From Erodium maritimum (Eukaryota > Streptophyta > Magnoliopsida > Geraniales > Geraniaceae), in the NCBI GenBank assembly GCA_963921825.1, contig OY997589.1:15707735-15771734 (forward strand): a stretch of DNA of 64,000 nt. Direction: 5' to 3'. Below, piece after piece: positions 44,979-56,500 of the stretch. The notes below the pieces were generated by a model. That model ran no database searches, was not told the DNA's origin, and was given only the letters and a program-made list of their open reading frames with translations. Both the position numbers and the translations under genes were made by a program. Position 1 is the stretch's first letter, and every line of letters begins with the position of its first letter.

Positions 44979-47799
44979 GTCACGCCCCAAATTCGGTTTT
45001 GATCGGACTCGAGACGTAAACTTAAAATAATAAATAAACACGGTAAAATATCGAAAGACAAATTTTCAAAAGTGATAATAAATCAATTGACACTGTTAAC
45101 AACTCATAAAACTCAGTATACAAAGTTCAGTTCAAAACAATTGCACGTCTCTAGACCTACTAGCCTAGGACCCTCGCCAGCTCCCAAGCTCGGTTGTGTC
45201 CTGCTAGCACAAATCCCGCTCAACACCTGAAAATCGACAATGTAAGGGGTGAGCTTTCGCCCAGTATAGAAAGTAGTTAAGGTAACGAATATAGGCTCAC
45301 CACCACGAGTAACCGTCCAATTAGGGCATACTAGTACAGCACGACTAACTACCGACCGGGGTTCATAGCCAAATTTACAATACTCTCAACGATAACTTTC
45401 ACACAAGAAAACATTAACCAAACAGCAAAACGTACCAAACACCGAAACCATCATCACACACATCTCGTACTACAATCCTTGAACTCCGCCGACTGTACAC
45501 AGCCCGACATCATCATATCAAACGGTAGGTCAAGTATCCATCGGACTACCTCTCGATCCAGAGGAGGCGCATAACGTCACAAAGACGTATAACGTCGAGA
45601 ATGTCGTAAACATCCTTACGAGGACGCATTCGTCGGGACTCTCGGAAACGTCTCCAAAGGACCATAGATCATCGAGGTTGAAACACGGCACCTAGTGCCC
45701 ATCACGACCCGTAGGCCTAACACGACCCTCAGGCCCAACCACGACCCGTAGGCCCACTATGCTATGATTTGGCCCGTCGGCTCCGACCCGTCGTCCCTAT
45801 GCAATATGATATGATGTGGCCCGTCGGCTCCGACCCGTCGGCCGTATGCAAGATGATATGATGTGGCCCCTCGGCTCCGACCCGTCGGCCCTATGCAACA
45901 CGACCCGCAGGCCCAACACGACCCGTAGGCCCCAACCATATTATGGCCCGTCGGCCCCAAACACGACCCGTAGGCCCAATCTCAACAGGAATACCATCCT
46001 CAAGGAACACACCACAAAATAACAATCACGCATCGAAATGCCACAGATCAAACACGGCTCACACGCCCACACACAATCACAATCATGAAACACCGAGTAA
46101 TAATCTTATTGAACTCTTAAGCACACTCAAACCGTCACGTACTTACCATCACTTACCGACCCCACGTTCAACGTGGTAACCCCACCGGCTTAAACGGTAT
46201 CAAATCCCCAACCGTCCCATAGTTCAACATATCAATTAACAGGAAATAACCACACATGTCATCATCATGCATCACTAGTTCGATCCTATCCGTTTTCATG
46301 TTCGTTATTTAATAACCGTTCAAACAACACAAGCACACTAGCAGAAGCACTCAGCAAACAATCCTACCAGCACAACAATTCCTAAGACAAAAGGCGTAAA
46401 AGTTCACAATTCATATGTCTACACTAGTTGTTCGCATCCTACATGCCAAACCACGATCTTTCCGATTTTATTATTATTACCTAGCATGCATACTAGTAAC
46501 TTTCCGTAATTAAAACGGTATTCGCTACTTTCCCTACCTCAACCGAAGAACAACCGCTACGTCTCCTAGCTGCTGACGTATTGGCTCGCTACCTCCGGTC
46601 TTCTCTTCGATTGAAGCCGGACTCTAATTAACACGAAAAACGGTTTCAAAGTTGAAATGACGTTACGACGATTTCGATTTAAGTTGAACATTTGACCTTT
46701 AAACTCGAGCGGGCTAAAAGCGGCATTACTACGAATCGGGTTCGAGTACTCAAGCCCCGAGCACAGAACCCGGTGCACATTTCCCGGGGCACAGATTTCG
46801 AGGTACGGGTTTCGTGGTACGGATCCCAATGCACGGGTTTCGTGGCACGATTCCCGGGGTACCGATTCATCATTTCACTTTTGTCCCGTTTTAAGTTCGA
46901 TTAACAGTCCAAAATAACGTCTTAAACCAAATCTGATTTTAATTTCTTTTATTCTAAAACCTTTTTATCAAAACTGATTTTGTTCTAAACTAATTTCCTT
47001 TTACAAAATTATTTTCTTTAAAATTCTTAATCACTTTCGTCTTCACGATGTCCAGATCCCCAAATCGTTTCCGATCAACAGATCCAGAAGGGTGTTTGAG
47101 AAACAGAAAAAAAAGACGAGGAAAAGCTCGGAAGTTTGGGTCCGGCCAGTCACCGGCGAGGCTACCGCCGACGACCAAAACAACACAGTTTCGGGTTCTC
47201 ACCGTGGGGGGGGGGGGGGTGGAAGATGACAAGGGAGACGGCGAAGCACACGGGTCTCTCGCCTGCTCAGATCTGAACAGGAACGGACGGTTCCGTCCCA
47301 GATCTGAGTGCGCGCCGGCGAGTCTGTCACGACTCTGGCTGTGCATGGCGACGGCGGGCTCGGCGACGCTCGAGCTGAGGCCGGGGATGGTGGATCGGGA
47401 GAGGCCTTGGACTGGACGGCGACGAAACGGGAGAGAGGTCGGGGACCCGAGCTGGTCGGAGGTGGTGGTTCGGGCGGTAGCTGGTGTGAGGAGAGAAGGG
47501 TCGGGATTTGAGGGGGAGCGGTGCAGAGAGAGACGAGGACGAGGGGGTTCGGCGCTGAGGGAGAAGTAAAAATGGGTATAAACCCTAATTTTATCCCTTT
47601 ATACCTGGAGCCACGTCTGGGATTGGGCCTCAGATGGCAACCGGGCTTCGCGGCAGAAAGACGGCTGGGTCGGGCTTGGCCTGCGCGTCAGGACTGGTCC
47701 AGATCTGATTTTTTTAAAAGCAAAAGCTTTCATCTTCAATCTGCTCCGAACGAATAAGAAATAACTAAATTCAACCTTTTTACCGAGACGGTCTTCACA
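44979..47799 (-). mobile_element. Solo LTR, second gypsy-type family, minus orientation
   Basis: Minus strand TGTGAAGACCGTCTCGGTAA...GGGGCGTGACA, 2.8 kb, with a perfect TSD CAACT (44974-44978, 47800-47804). The 5' end differs from the TGTAAGAACC family, while the 3' end and several internal modules (GGGGTGAGCTTTCGC at 45246, CGTCGGGACTCTCGGAAA near 45632) are shared. U3 holds a GC-rich, purine-biased stretch with overlapping open frames (47048-47569) that have no domain and are not called as genes. A G14 run lies at 47206-47219. Confidence 0.92.
45690..45980 (+). repeat. Minisatellite in solo LTR (about 47-bp unit)
   Basis: CTCCGACCCGTCG recurs at 45781, 45828 and 45874 with ATATGATGTGGCCC between. 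Shorter CACGACCCGTAGGCCCAA units flank it. It sits just beyond the CTCGGAAA module, the same relative place as the repeat at 23180-23320. Confidence 0.88.
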
Positions 47800-47830
47800 C
47801 AACTCCTACCATGCTCCGCCCCTCCTTATA

Positions 47831-49250
47831 ATGAAGTTGTCCCTTTTCCCTGGATATCGCTCGAACACCAATGTTGTGGAACCATTAGACCCAACTTGGT
47901 ACCAAAAGGGGCACGCGTATCCATCGTCCTGGCGCCAATTACTCACGTTCCTCGGCCATAATTTCCTCCATCTACAAAGGTGTCAACACCAACCTTGCAT
48001 CGACCCCTTCATCGGGAAACGCATGTGGGTTAGTCCTCCATTAGAGCCGACAGATCCACAACGAACTCTGAGTTCACTGACCTGCCCCGCCCTTAGTGCA
48101 ATCCAAACCACGGGACCCAACTACTGTCAAGACGCGATCATCTCCCCACCAAGCCGGTCGGGACTAATATGTCGGTCGGGAGCACGACCGAGATCATACC
48201 CCCGATCTTCAATGGAGAACCTTCTTGCCCTCCAGGAGGGTTTCGAAGCCCTTAAGATGGACGAAGAGGAAGGCATGATCATCCGTATCCTACGAGACCT
48301 GACGACCACCAACGCCCGTGTTCACACGACCTTTGGCTTAATAGGACGCTTATTCACGTCTCGTAATTTTGATCGGCACTCTATGAAAGGTCTGATGATG
48401 AAGGTCCGACACCAGATGGCCTTATGATCAAGGGCCTCACCTGGGGAATTTCATGCTTCTACTTCTTCTCCCAGGTAGAGAAGGACCGGATTCAGTATGG
48501 GGAGCCATGGTCTTTCAAGCAGGCACCCTTGATCTTAGAGGATCTTTGTATGCAAGTCAATCAGGCCACTATTCTATTTTCCTTCCTCTAGATGTGAGTC
48601 TAGGTTGCCAACCTTCCCTGGGACGGTCTCACGACGGAAATATGATTCCAAGTGGAGGAATCACTAAGGGGTTTTGTTGAGACTAAGACAGATTATACAA
48701 GAATCGCTTAGGAAGGGACTCTGAGCGTGCAATTCTGAAAAGACCATACCACGCCGTTTTTTCGATCGTCTCGTATTCTAATTCTGAGGCACAACACATG
48801 CTGTCACAACCATGTTGCAATATGAGAGGCTCTCAGGCTTATTTTTCCACTGTGGATGTATCTGCCACTAGCAGATGGAATTCCCCCAGTGGGAAACCCA
48901 TCCCAATCAGGTGTCTCCTCGTTTCGATCTATCTCTCATGGCACAAGAGACCCTCAATCTACGGGTGGGTATCTGCATGGACTGGTCGAATCCAATCCGG
49001 TACAGAATCTCAACTAACTGAAGCCCCTCATAGGGACTTATGTCCTCAAGACTGACACTACCTCCACACCACATGGCGATACTACCACATCCTGAATGGT
49101 TGTTCCACCAAGGTTCGCCCCATTGGGGATGTCGACCCTGATCATAGTGCATGATCTCCTGCCTACTACAACGACACATACCTATAGTCGGAAGCTCGCG
49201 TCCCCTCGGCCCGAGTCACCTCTCCCGGCCATCCAGGGAATAGGACCAAA
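47831..49250 (+). pseudogene. LINE ORF1 (DUF4283 plus zinc knuckle), decayed
   Basis: The 198-codon frame 47831-48427 ends in the DUF4283 entry: MENLLALQEGFEALKMDEEE, IIRILRDL, then FGLIGRLFTSRNFDRHSMKG. After frameshifts, QVEKDRIQYGEPWSFKQAPL (48470-48530) matches the ...V..GGPW.F.. core of the domain. About 48830-48880 reads YERLSGLFFHCGCICH, a zinc knuckle whose first Cys is Phe. A further frame (49447-49737) is a basic tail. The 5' part of the ORF lies left of the solo LTR (44830-44978). The break at 47800 is caused by that insertion. Confidence 0.7.
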
Positions 49251-49748
49251 CGAGTTTGGAGAAAACACAAGATCTCCTACATAACCATGAGTTTTTTTTT
49301 TCTGTTTGGATATAAGAACCTGCAAGGCTTTGCGCCCCAAGCATCTATTCTGAGCATCGGTTAGCCTCGACGGGCCTCAGCATGGTTTAGCCTCTCTGAT
49401 GCAAGGGTGGCCACAATCCCTCCGACCCATAAGAAGAGGGGCCTAGATGCCCTCCGGAAATAGAGACGACCACGCAAGCGAGTTCTGCCAAACATCCTCA
49501 CCAGGAACAATGAGTGTGAAATCGAACAACGGGGTGTGTGGGGGACGCACACCTCGCCCTCCCAAGATTAGAATCACTACAACCCATTGTATCCCCCTTT
49601 TCTTGGTGTTCTCTCTAGACGTCCAACGCTCCCCTAGATGCCTCGAGACGGTCTATGTCGAGAGATCAGAGTGTTCAGCAGACACGACAACGGATGTCAG
49701 TCGTGTTGAGTCAAGAAAAGATTGGAATCAACTATGACCGAGCTACCA

Positions 49749-50187
49749 TGATGCAGTGCATATTGAAGATCTTTTGACAAATCGCCTAGAAAACCCGAAA
49801 ATGCAGTAGTGTCCGAAATTGACGAAACCTTAGCATTTTTCGGGTCAAAACGGGCTCCGGATCAAAACTCATGAATTTACCACGATGTATGATGTTTTTC
49901 GGCCATCCGAGATCGTTTAAAGGGGCAAAACTGTAATTTTAGAGTCTGGTTCATTATTTCCTGTTTTTTTGATATTTCGAATTAGGGTTTTGGGGTATTA
50001 ATTTCCTTATTGTATTAGGACTTTGGGGTATTAGTTTTCTATTTAATCACTTGTTATTCTTCATTGTAATTCAGATCTTTCAGGAATAAACACAAAAATC
50101 GAGTTCTACTCAATTCGTCTCTTTCGGTATTCTGTTGAATCAATGAATTAGGCAAGAATTCCCCCTTTCGCTCCGCACTCTGCATCA
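49749..50187 (+). repeat. 5' LTR of the gypsy element
   Basis: 439 bp, TGATGCA...TGCATCA. The last ~205 bp match the 3' LTR remnant at 52591-52800 with scattered differences. A TTCAGGAATAAACAC stretch near 50080 could contain the polyadenylation signal. Confidence 0.88.
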
Positions 50188-50189
50188 GT

Positions 50190-50203
50190 TGGTACCAGAG
50201 CCT
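50190..50203 (+). promoter_or_regulatory. Primer-binding site (initiator tRNA-Met type, one change)
   Basis: TGGTACCAGAGCCT begins two bases after the LTR. Canonical is TGGTATCAGAGC, so one C replaces T. Confidence 0.85.
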
Positions 50204-50218
50204 CACCGATTCAAGAAG

Positions 50219-51358
50219 ATGCCGCCTCACCGAGCAGTTCGCTGGGCTGCCGTCGCCGGTTATGATGGTGCTGATAATGCTGAGGAGATTGTTGTTGTTC
50301 GTCGTGAGAACGATGATCTGAGGTGTCAGGTCGAGTTATTATCCCAGCGAATGGATGATATGCTTCGTCGCGATGACGTGACTGTCACGGACGTAGATAA
50401 CCCCTTCGCCCCGGATGCTAGGAATCGCTCTCCAGGACTTCATGTCCCCGGAAATCGTTGGGAACAAGGGTTCAGAGTGGAGATTCCGCAGTTCGATGGC
50501 TGCCTCAATCCCGAGGAAGTCGTGGACTGGTTGTCACAGGTTGAGGAAATTCTGGAATTCAAGGAAGTTCTAGATGATCATCGAGTTTCACTTGTTGCAA
50601 TCCGCTTGCAGGGACGTGTGTAGGCTTGGTGGCAACAACTGAAGCAAACTAGGGTTCGCCATAGTAAGGAGAAGATCCAAAATTGGGCAAAGTTTAAGAA
50701 GCACGTCCGGGCTGCATTCTTACCTTATAACTTTGACCGGGAATTGTACCAACGATTCCAGAATTTTCGCCAAGGATCCCGTTCGATTGAGGAGTATTCT
50801 ACTGAATTTTTTTCTTACCTTGCTCGTATTGATATTACTGATTCTCTTCTTCAATTGGTGTCGCGTTATATTGGAGGATTGCGTCTCCAATTACAGGACG
50901 TGCTGAACATGTTTGACCCCCTGACAGTCGCTGAAGCACAGCAACGTGCGTCCCAGGCAGAGAAGTAGCTAGCCAGACGTGGTGCTAACACCTTCCTAGC
51001 CCCTGCAGCAGTAAGTGGTACGGGTTCATCCTCCCAATCGGCTCACATGAGCGCCCCACATGCCACCGTCCCACCTGCACGTGGTGCTGCACCCCCTCCA
51101 CAGCGTCCGAGTGGTTTGCGCTGCTATTCTTGTGGTGAATTGTGTCATCGTCAGTCCGACTACCGGAATGTGAAGCCTACCTCTCATGGCCTGCTCAATG
51201 AGGTTGGTGATCCCGATTCAGCTCCGGTTTTTGATGAATATGCTGATGATTCAGTCGAGCCAGACAACGAAGAATATGTTTCAGGTGACGTGGGTCCTTT
51301 ATTGGTCCTCCGCCGGTCGTGTCTCACCCCTCGTGTCCCTGAGAACGAGTGGCTCTAA
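50219..51358 (+). pseudogene. gypsy gag, three in-frame or near-frame breaks
   Basis: Starts MPPHRAVRWAAVAGYDG. EIPQFDGCLNPEEVVDWLSQ with VEEILEF (50480-50570) opens the Retrotrans_gag domain. After a stop at 50621, AWWQQLKQTRVRH, FLPYNFDRELYQRFQNFRQG, SIEEYSTEF and YIGGLRLQLQDVL complete it. A second stop at 50966 precedes a linker and a zinc knuckle CYSCGELCHRQSDY (51122-51163), where a Gly is Cys and the last Cys is Tyr, so zinc binding is doubtful. Gag would form the capsid. Confidence 0.85.
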
Positions 51359-51364
51359 ACTAGC

Positions 51365-52598
51365 ATGTTCCATTCCACCTGCACCATCAATGGCAAAGTC
51401 TGCGATCTGATCATTGATAGTGGTAGCTGTGAGAATGTGGTTGCAGAGATCGCAGTATCCAAACTTGCCTTCCCGACTGAGCCACATCCTAAACCATATT
51501 GCCTATCTTGGCTCAGCAAAGGTACGGATATTACTGTTTCCAAACGTGTTTTGTTAACTTTTCTATTGGATCCACTTACCTGATGTTGTGTATTGTGATG
51601 TGGTGCCCATGGATGCTTGTCACCTACTTTTGGGTCGTCCCTGGAAATATGACAACACTGCTTTACATGATGAGCGTGCTAATACATACTCATTCAAGTT
51701 TCGGGGTACAAACATTGTGTTGCTGCCGTCCAAATCCTCAAGTGGCATTATTCCTGCTGGCCAGTCACCGTCCCCCACCGCCTTGTTGTCCCGAGCACCT
51801 TTTCAGGCTTCCATGGAAGAGGTTGGGATGGTTTTTATTGTCTGTTGCTCGCTGGTTACGTCTGATGCGCCCAATTGTGTTCCATCACGAGTCCAACCCC
51901 TGCTTCGGAAATTTGAGGACATTTTTCCTGAGTCCCTGCCGGACGAATTGCCTCCTCTATGGGATATCCAGCACCACATCGACTTGGTCCCTGGGTCTTC
52001 GCTGCCCAACAGACCCCCATTACCGTATGAGTTCCCGTGAACATGAGGAACTACGTCGCCAAGTGGAGGATCTCCTTGCTAAAGGCACATTCGTGAGAGC
52101 CTTAGTCCTTGTGTTGTCCCAGCTCTCCTTACTCCAAAGAAGGATGGCTCCTGGCGTATGGGTGTTGACAGTCGGGCCATCAATAAGATTACGGTACGCT
52201 ATCAGTTTCCTATTCCTCGTTTGGATGACTTATTGGATCAATTGGGTGGTGCTTATGTGTTTAACAAGCTGGATTTGAAGAGTAGTTATCAACAGATTCA
52301 GATACGCTTGGGTGACAAGTGGAATACTGCTTTCAAGACTCGAGAAGGACTGTATGAGTGGCTGGTAATATCGTTTGGCCTTTCCAACTCCCCGAGCACT
52401 TTTATGCGGGTTATGAATCAGGCCCTTCGTCCTTTTATTGGGAAGTTCGTCGTTGTCTACTTCGATGCCATCCTAATTTACAGTGCTAATAAGTCAGACC
52501 ACATCGAGCACCTGCTTGAGCTTTTGTTGGTCCTCCATTGTGAGAAGTTCTGCGCAGCTGCTGGGAAATGTGCTTTAGGACTTTGGGCTACAAATTAG
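51365..52598 (+). pseudogene. gypsy pol remnant: protease and partial reverse transcriptase
   Basis: Protease: KVCDLIIDSGSCENVVAEIA (51391-51450), with the DSG active-site triad. Then VVPMDACHLLLGRPWKYDNT, the conserved protease-RT linker (51600-51660), and DELPPLWDIQHHIDLVPGSS (51940-52000). Reverse transcriptase: [53 protein letters not shown] and the catalytic block [11 protein letters not shown] at about 52453-52485. The normal FDD is FDA (Ala codon GCC 52467-52469), which removes an essential metal-binding Asp. Frameshifts near 51590 and 52040. RNase H and integrase are deleted. Confidence 0.88.
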
Positions 52599-52800
52599 GG
52601 TTTGGGGGTATTAATTTCCTTATTTTATTAGGACTTTGGGATATTAGTTTTCTATTTAAGCACTTGTTATTCTTCATTGTAATTCAGATCTTTCAGAAAT
52701 AAACACAAAAAACGAGTTCTACTCAATTCGTCTCTTTCGGTATTCTGTTGAATCAACGAATTAGGAAAGAATTCTCTCTTTCGCTCCGCACTTTGCATCA
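52591..52800 (+). repeat. Truncated 3' LTR of the gypsy element
   Basis: Begins at AAATTAGGGTTTGGGGGTAT, matching position ~49983 of the 5' LTR, and runs to TGCATCA. About 230 bp of its 5' half is missing, lost with the rest of pol. Confidence 0.88.
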
Positions 52801-53542
52801 CACCATCGACAAAAAAGTCTTCCTCCTCCATATTTACCTGGATTAATAGGATACTTTATTCACATGATTAGCGTCTCAGACATTTTATTCGGGGCCAAGT
52901 CTCGTCCTTTTCATAAAATAGTTTCTAGTTTCATTGTACTCCCTATCTAAGTAGTAATATCAATAAAACTACCACTTCCCTACCATTAAGAAGAACGTAT
53001 ATGAAAGCAGACACTAATGCTTTGCTTATGAAGGTGGTACACTTATAAACAAAATAACATTGATCCATTATTTACATATTTTATTCATGATAATAAAAAA
53101 AATAGTCAATATAATTAAAGAGTTTTTAAAAGACACATAACAAATAATTCTAAAGACCGGTGAACATGAGTGAATTTCGCCCAATAGCTCTTTGCAATGT
53201 GATTTATAAAATAATCTCAAAGGTTACTGTGAATAGAATGACAGGTCTACTACATGTGGCTATTTCGGATTCTCAGAACGCCTTCCTGAAAGGTCGGTTG
53301 ATCATCGATAACATCATTATTTCAGGAGAGGTGCTTCATTTTCAGATAAATAAGAGACAGGGTCAGGTTGGGCAGATGGCTATGAAAGTAGACATGAAGA
53401 AAGCTTATGACCGGGTGTACTGGAATTATCTGGAACGTGTGTTGTCTCGGATGAGTTTTTCCATTAAATGGGTGGAGCTGATTATGTCTTGTGTGCGAAC
53501 TCCACAGTTATGGATATCCACAGAAGGGAGACGGTTGGGCCC

Positions 53543-56500
53543 TGTGAAGACCGCCTCGGTAAAAAGATTTAAGTTATTTAATTTTATTCGAGACGTCGAG
53601 ATTGAAAAATCGGATCATTATTTTTTTAATAGCTTTTGCAAAAAAAAAGATTTCCTTAAAAAAAAATGGTTCAGGCTCGGACCAGGACCAGCGCGGAGGC
53701 CCAATCCCGGCTAGCCCGATCAGAGGCCCAAGCCAGTTGAAGGCTTGGGTATAAAAGCCAAAATTAGGGATTGAACCCTAATTTTTGGCAGCCTCTCTCT
53801 TCTTCTCTCTGAAACCGATCCTCACCTTCCTCCCTTCTCCTTCGTTCGCAAACGGCCGCCACACCCTCCACCGCACCTCCCTCTCCCGACCCTTCCCGAC
53901 CACCTCCACCGCCGCCCGTGTTCTTCCCTCTCTTCTTCGTTTCAGCAGCCGACCCACCCGTCTCTCTCTCTCTCCCATCTCCATCCTCTCTCCATCATCG
54001 AACCCGACCCTCTCCACCTCCCTCTTCACGTCCGTCGCCGCCCTCCCCTAGATCCGACCTTCCAGCCGTCTCCGGATCCGTTTCCGACCACCACCGCACG
54101 ACACGCGAACCCGTCTCCCCCTCCTTCGTCTTTCTCCTCGCAGCCACGCCCTCATCCCGCCGTCCTCTACGAGTTCTCGCCACCACCGTCTTCAACCGCG
54201 CGCAACCGAGCCCTCGCCGTCGCCGGGAACGTCCAGAGGCGAGGTGAGCTCGCCGGCACGCTCACAGATCCGAAACCCTCGCCGGTCTCGTCTAGATCTG
54301 AGACGGAGCCACGCCGTGCTCCGCCGCCACGCCCGGCACCGCGACCTCCTCCCCGTCGCCGTCCTTTTATCCCACGGTGAGAAACTCGAAACTGTGAGCG
54401 TGGTCGCCGGCCGTGTCTTCGCCTGTGGCCGGTCGGCCGTCTCTTCGTTTTCCATTTGGATCTGATGATTGTAGAGCTGGAACGTTTTCTGAATTCTGGA
54501 CTTGTACCTTTGAGAATGGAAAAAGATCAAAAAAAGGATTTCGAAAAGATATTAAAAGAAAAGAGTTCAGTTTCGATTCATTGAAAACGAGTTCTTTTGA
54601 TCTGTTTCGGTTGGAAATAAAATCATTTGAAGTTGAAGGGGAAAATCAAGCTAAAACTGGATCTGATTTAATTTAAAAGGTTTTAAAACGAAAAACAGTG
54701 AAATCGAAAAGGGTTTGAAATCAGTTTTTTTAGACGGTTTTGGACTCTGGAACGAACCGGAATCGTCTTTGGTAACCGAGTGTTTAACTGGACGTTAATC
54801 GGACCTAGAACGGAACAAAAGCGGACCGCTGAATCGGACCCCGGGATTCGTGCATTGGGACCGTGCTTCGGAAACATGCACCGGTTTCGGTGCTCGGGTA
54901 CTCAAACCCGATTCACCGTGACCCCGCTTTTAGCCCGCTCGAGTTTAAAGGACAATTGTCGGTTTTAAACTGGATCAATCGCGACCTTTAAATTAACCTG
55001 GGAACCGCCTCTAATTATGGCTTTCGTGTTACCTTTAGCGTCTGGCTTCGATCGAAGTGAAGCCCGGAGGTAGCGAGCCAGAACGTCAGCAGCTAGGAAG
55101 CGTAGCGGGTGTTCTTCGGTTGAGGTAGGGAAAAGTAGCCGGATCTCGGCCCTGACTAGGGAAAGTTAACAGTAGAATTGCATGTGACACTGGGGTGTCG
55201 TGGGTTGAGTAGGTCATCGAATATTAGAAATGCATGTTACGGGATTGTAGCGTTTATCAGAAAAGCATGATACGGGAACATAATGATTATTGGAAATGCT
55301 TGTGACACTTAGTAGTGTCGTAGGAATAGAGAACTTAGCGTTAATTTTTTTACTGGAGGCATATGACCATGCCCAGAGGTTGACTGCGAACTTATCGATA
55401 TTAGGAGTACTGGAGGCATATGACCATGTCCGGAGGTTGTTTGTGAAACTAGTGATCTTAGGACTGTTGGAGGCATCGTTTATGCCGGAGGTTGTTGTGT
55501 GTTATTTATTGTTGAGTTTGGGTGGCCTTAAGAGCCCGTGTTGTTTGTTGTCGAGTTTGAGTGGCCTTGAGAGCCGTGTTATTTATTGTTGAGTTTGGGT
55601 GGCCTTGAGAGCCCGTGTTATTTATTGCTGAGTCTTGGGTGGCCATGAGAGCCCGTGTTGTCGTTTCGGTGTTTTGGGTGGCCGTGAGTGCCCGTGGGGT
55701 TGTGAACCCGTACCTTACCGTTGGCGTCTTGGGTGGCCATGAGGGCCCATAGGGTTGTTGAACCTGTGTTTGGTTGTTGGTGTCTTGTTGGCCTTGAGTG
55801 CCTGTGGAGTTGTCACCGGTGTCGTTACTGTCTGTTTGAACTTGTTTGTGATTGTGATTGGTTATTTGATACTGGTGGAGGTGTGTGGTGTAGCTAGCCT
55901 CCCGACTGGGATCGGGAGAAGCGGAGGGGTTGTGGGCTAGCTCCCCGACTGGGATCGGGGGAAGGGCGCGCGGGTGTGGCTAACCACCCGACTGAGATCG
56001 GGTGAAGCGGAGAGGTTGTGGGTTAGCCTCCCGACTGGGATCGGGAGAAGTTGCGCGACAGGTCGACCGCCTGACCACGTCTGTGATCGGTAAAGGGCGA
56101 GAGATACAGAGATTGGTTACTGAGCAGCTGGTTTGCGATCCTTTGTGATCTTGTTTGGTATTGTGTGGTTGTCAGTCGTGTCTTGGAGGAGGTCGTCGAT
56201 CATAGTGTGGGGTCTACATCACCTGTCCGAGTGTTGAGTCAGTTGAGAAAGGTTTTGGTCGTGTGTGTGTCTTTTGAGTCGTTGTTGGTGTCACCGGCTT
56301 TGTCTGCTAATTATGCCGTAGTCAGTCTGTTATCTGTGGTGGTGAGCGAACGCTCACCCCTAGCTGCTTTTCCTACAGGTACCGTTCGCAGGCTGGTTTA
56401 GGTGAGCTTCTGAAGCTTGAAGAGCTTGAAGCGGGTTCTGGGAGTTTTGAGTCTAGTGACGTGTACCTTGTTTTGTCCACATGTTGGGACGTTTTTTTAA

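Larger units (their letters stand above)
49749..52800 (+). mobile_element. Internally deleted Ty3/gypsy retrotransposon
   Basis: 5' LTR 49749-50187 starts TGATGCA and ends TGCATCA. A PBS follows at 50190. gag, protease and the first part of reverse transcriptase are present. From mid-RT the sequence jumps (about 52590) into the 3' half of the 3' LTR, which ends TGCATCA at 52800. RNase H, integrase and the 5' half of the 3' LTR are gone. Flanks TACCA (49744-49748) and CACCA (52801-52805) fit a decayed 5-bp TSD. It is inserted in the LINE at 44711-52996. Confidence 0.88.
44711..52996 (+). mobile_element. ORF1-only LINE, interrupted by a solo LTR and a gypsy element
   Basis: Direct repeats GTATATGAAATCAG (44697-44710) and GTATATGAAAGCAG (52997-53010), 13 of 14 identical, fit a TSD. 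LINE blocks are 44711-44978, 47800-49748 and 52801-52996. Removing the solo LTR (44979-47799) and the gypsy element (49749-52800) leaves about 2.4 kb: 5' leader, ORF1, and a 3' UTR ending near CAATAAAACTACC. No ORF2 is present. Size and content parallel the LINE at 140-2315. Confidence 0.7.

Noticed and set aside
47048..47569. 173-codon plus-strand frame
   Set aside because: Antisense to the U3 of a solo LTR, purine-biased with a G14 run, no recognisable domain.
53785..54530. Several 70-110-codon frames on both strands
   Set aside because: They arise from a C-rich, stop-poor U3 region of a solo LTR with a perfect TSD. No domain.
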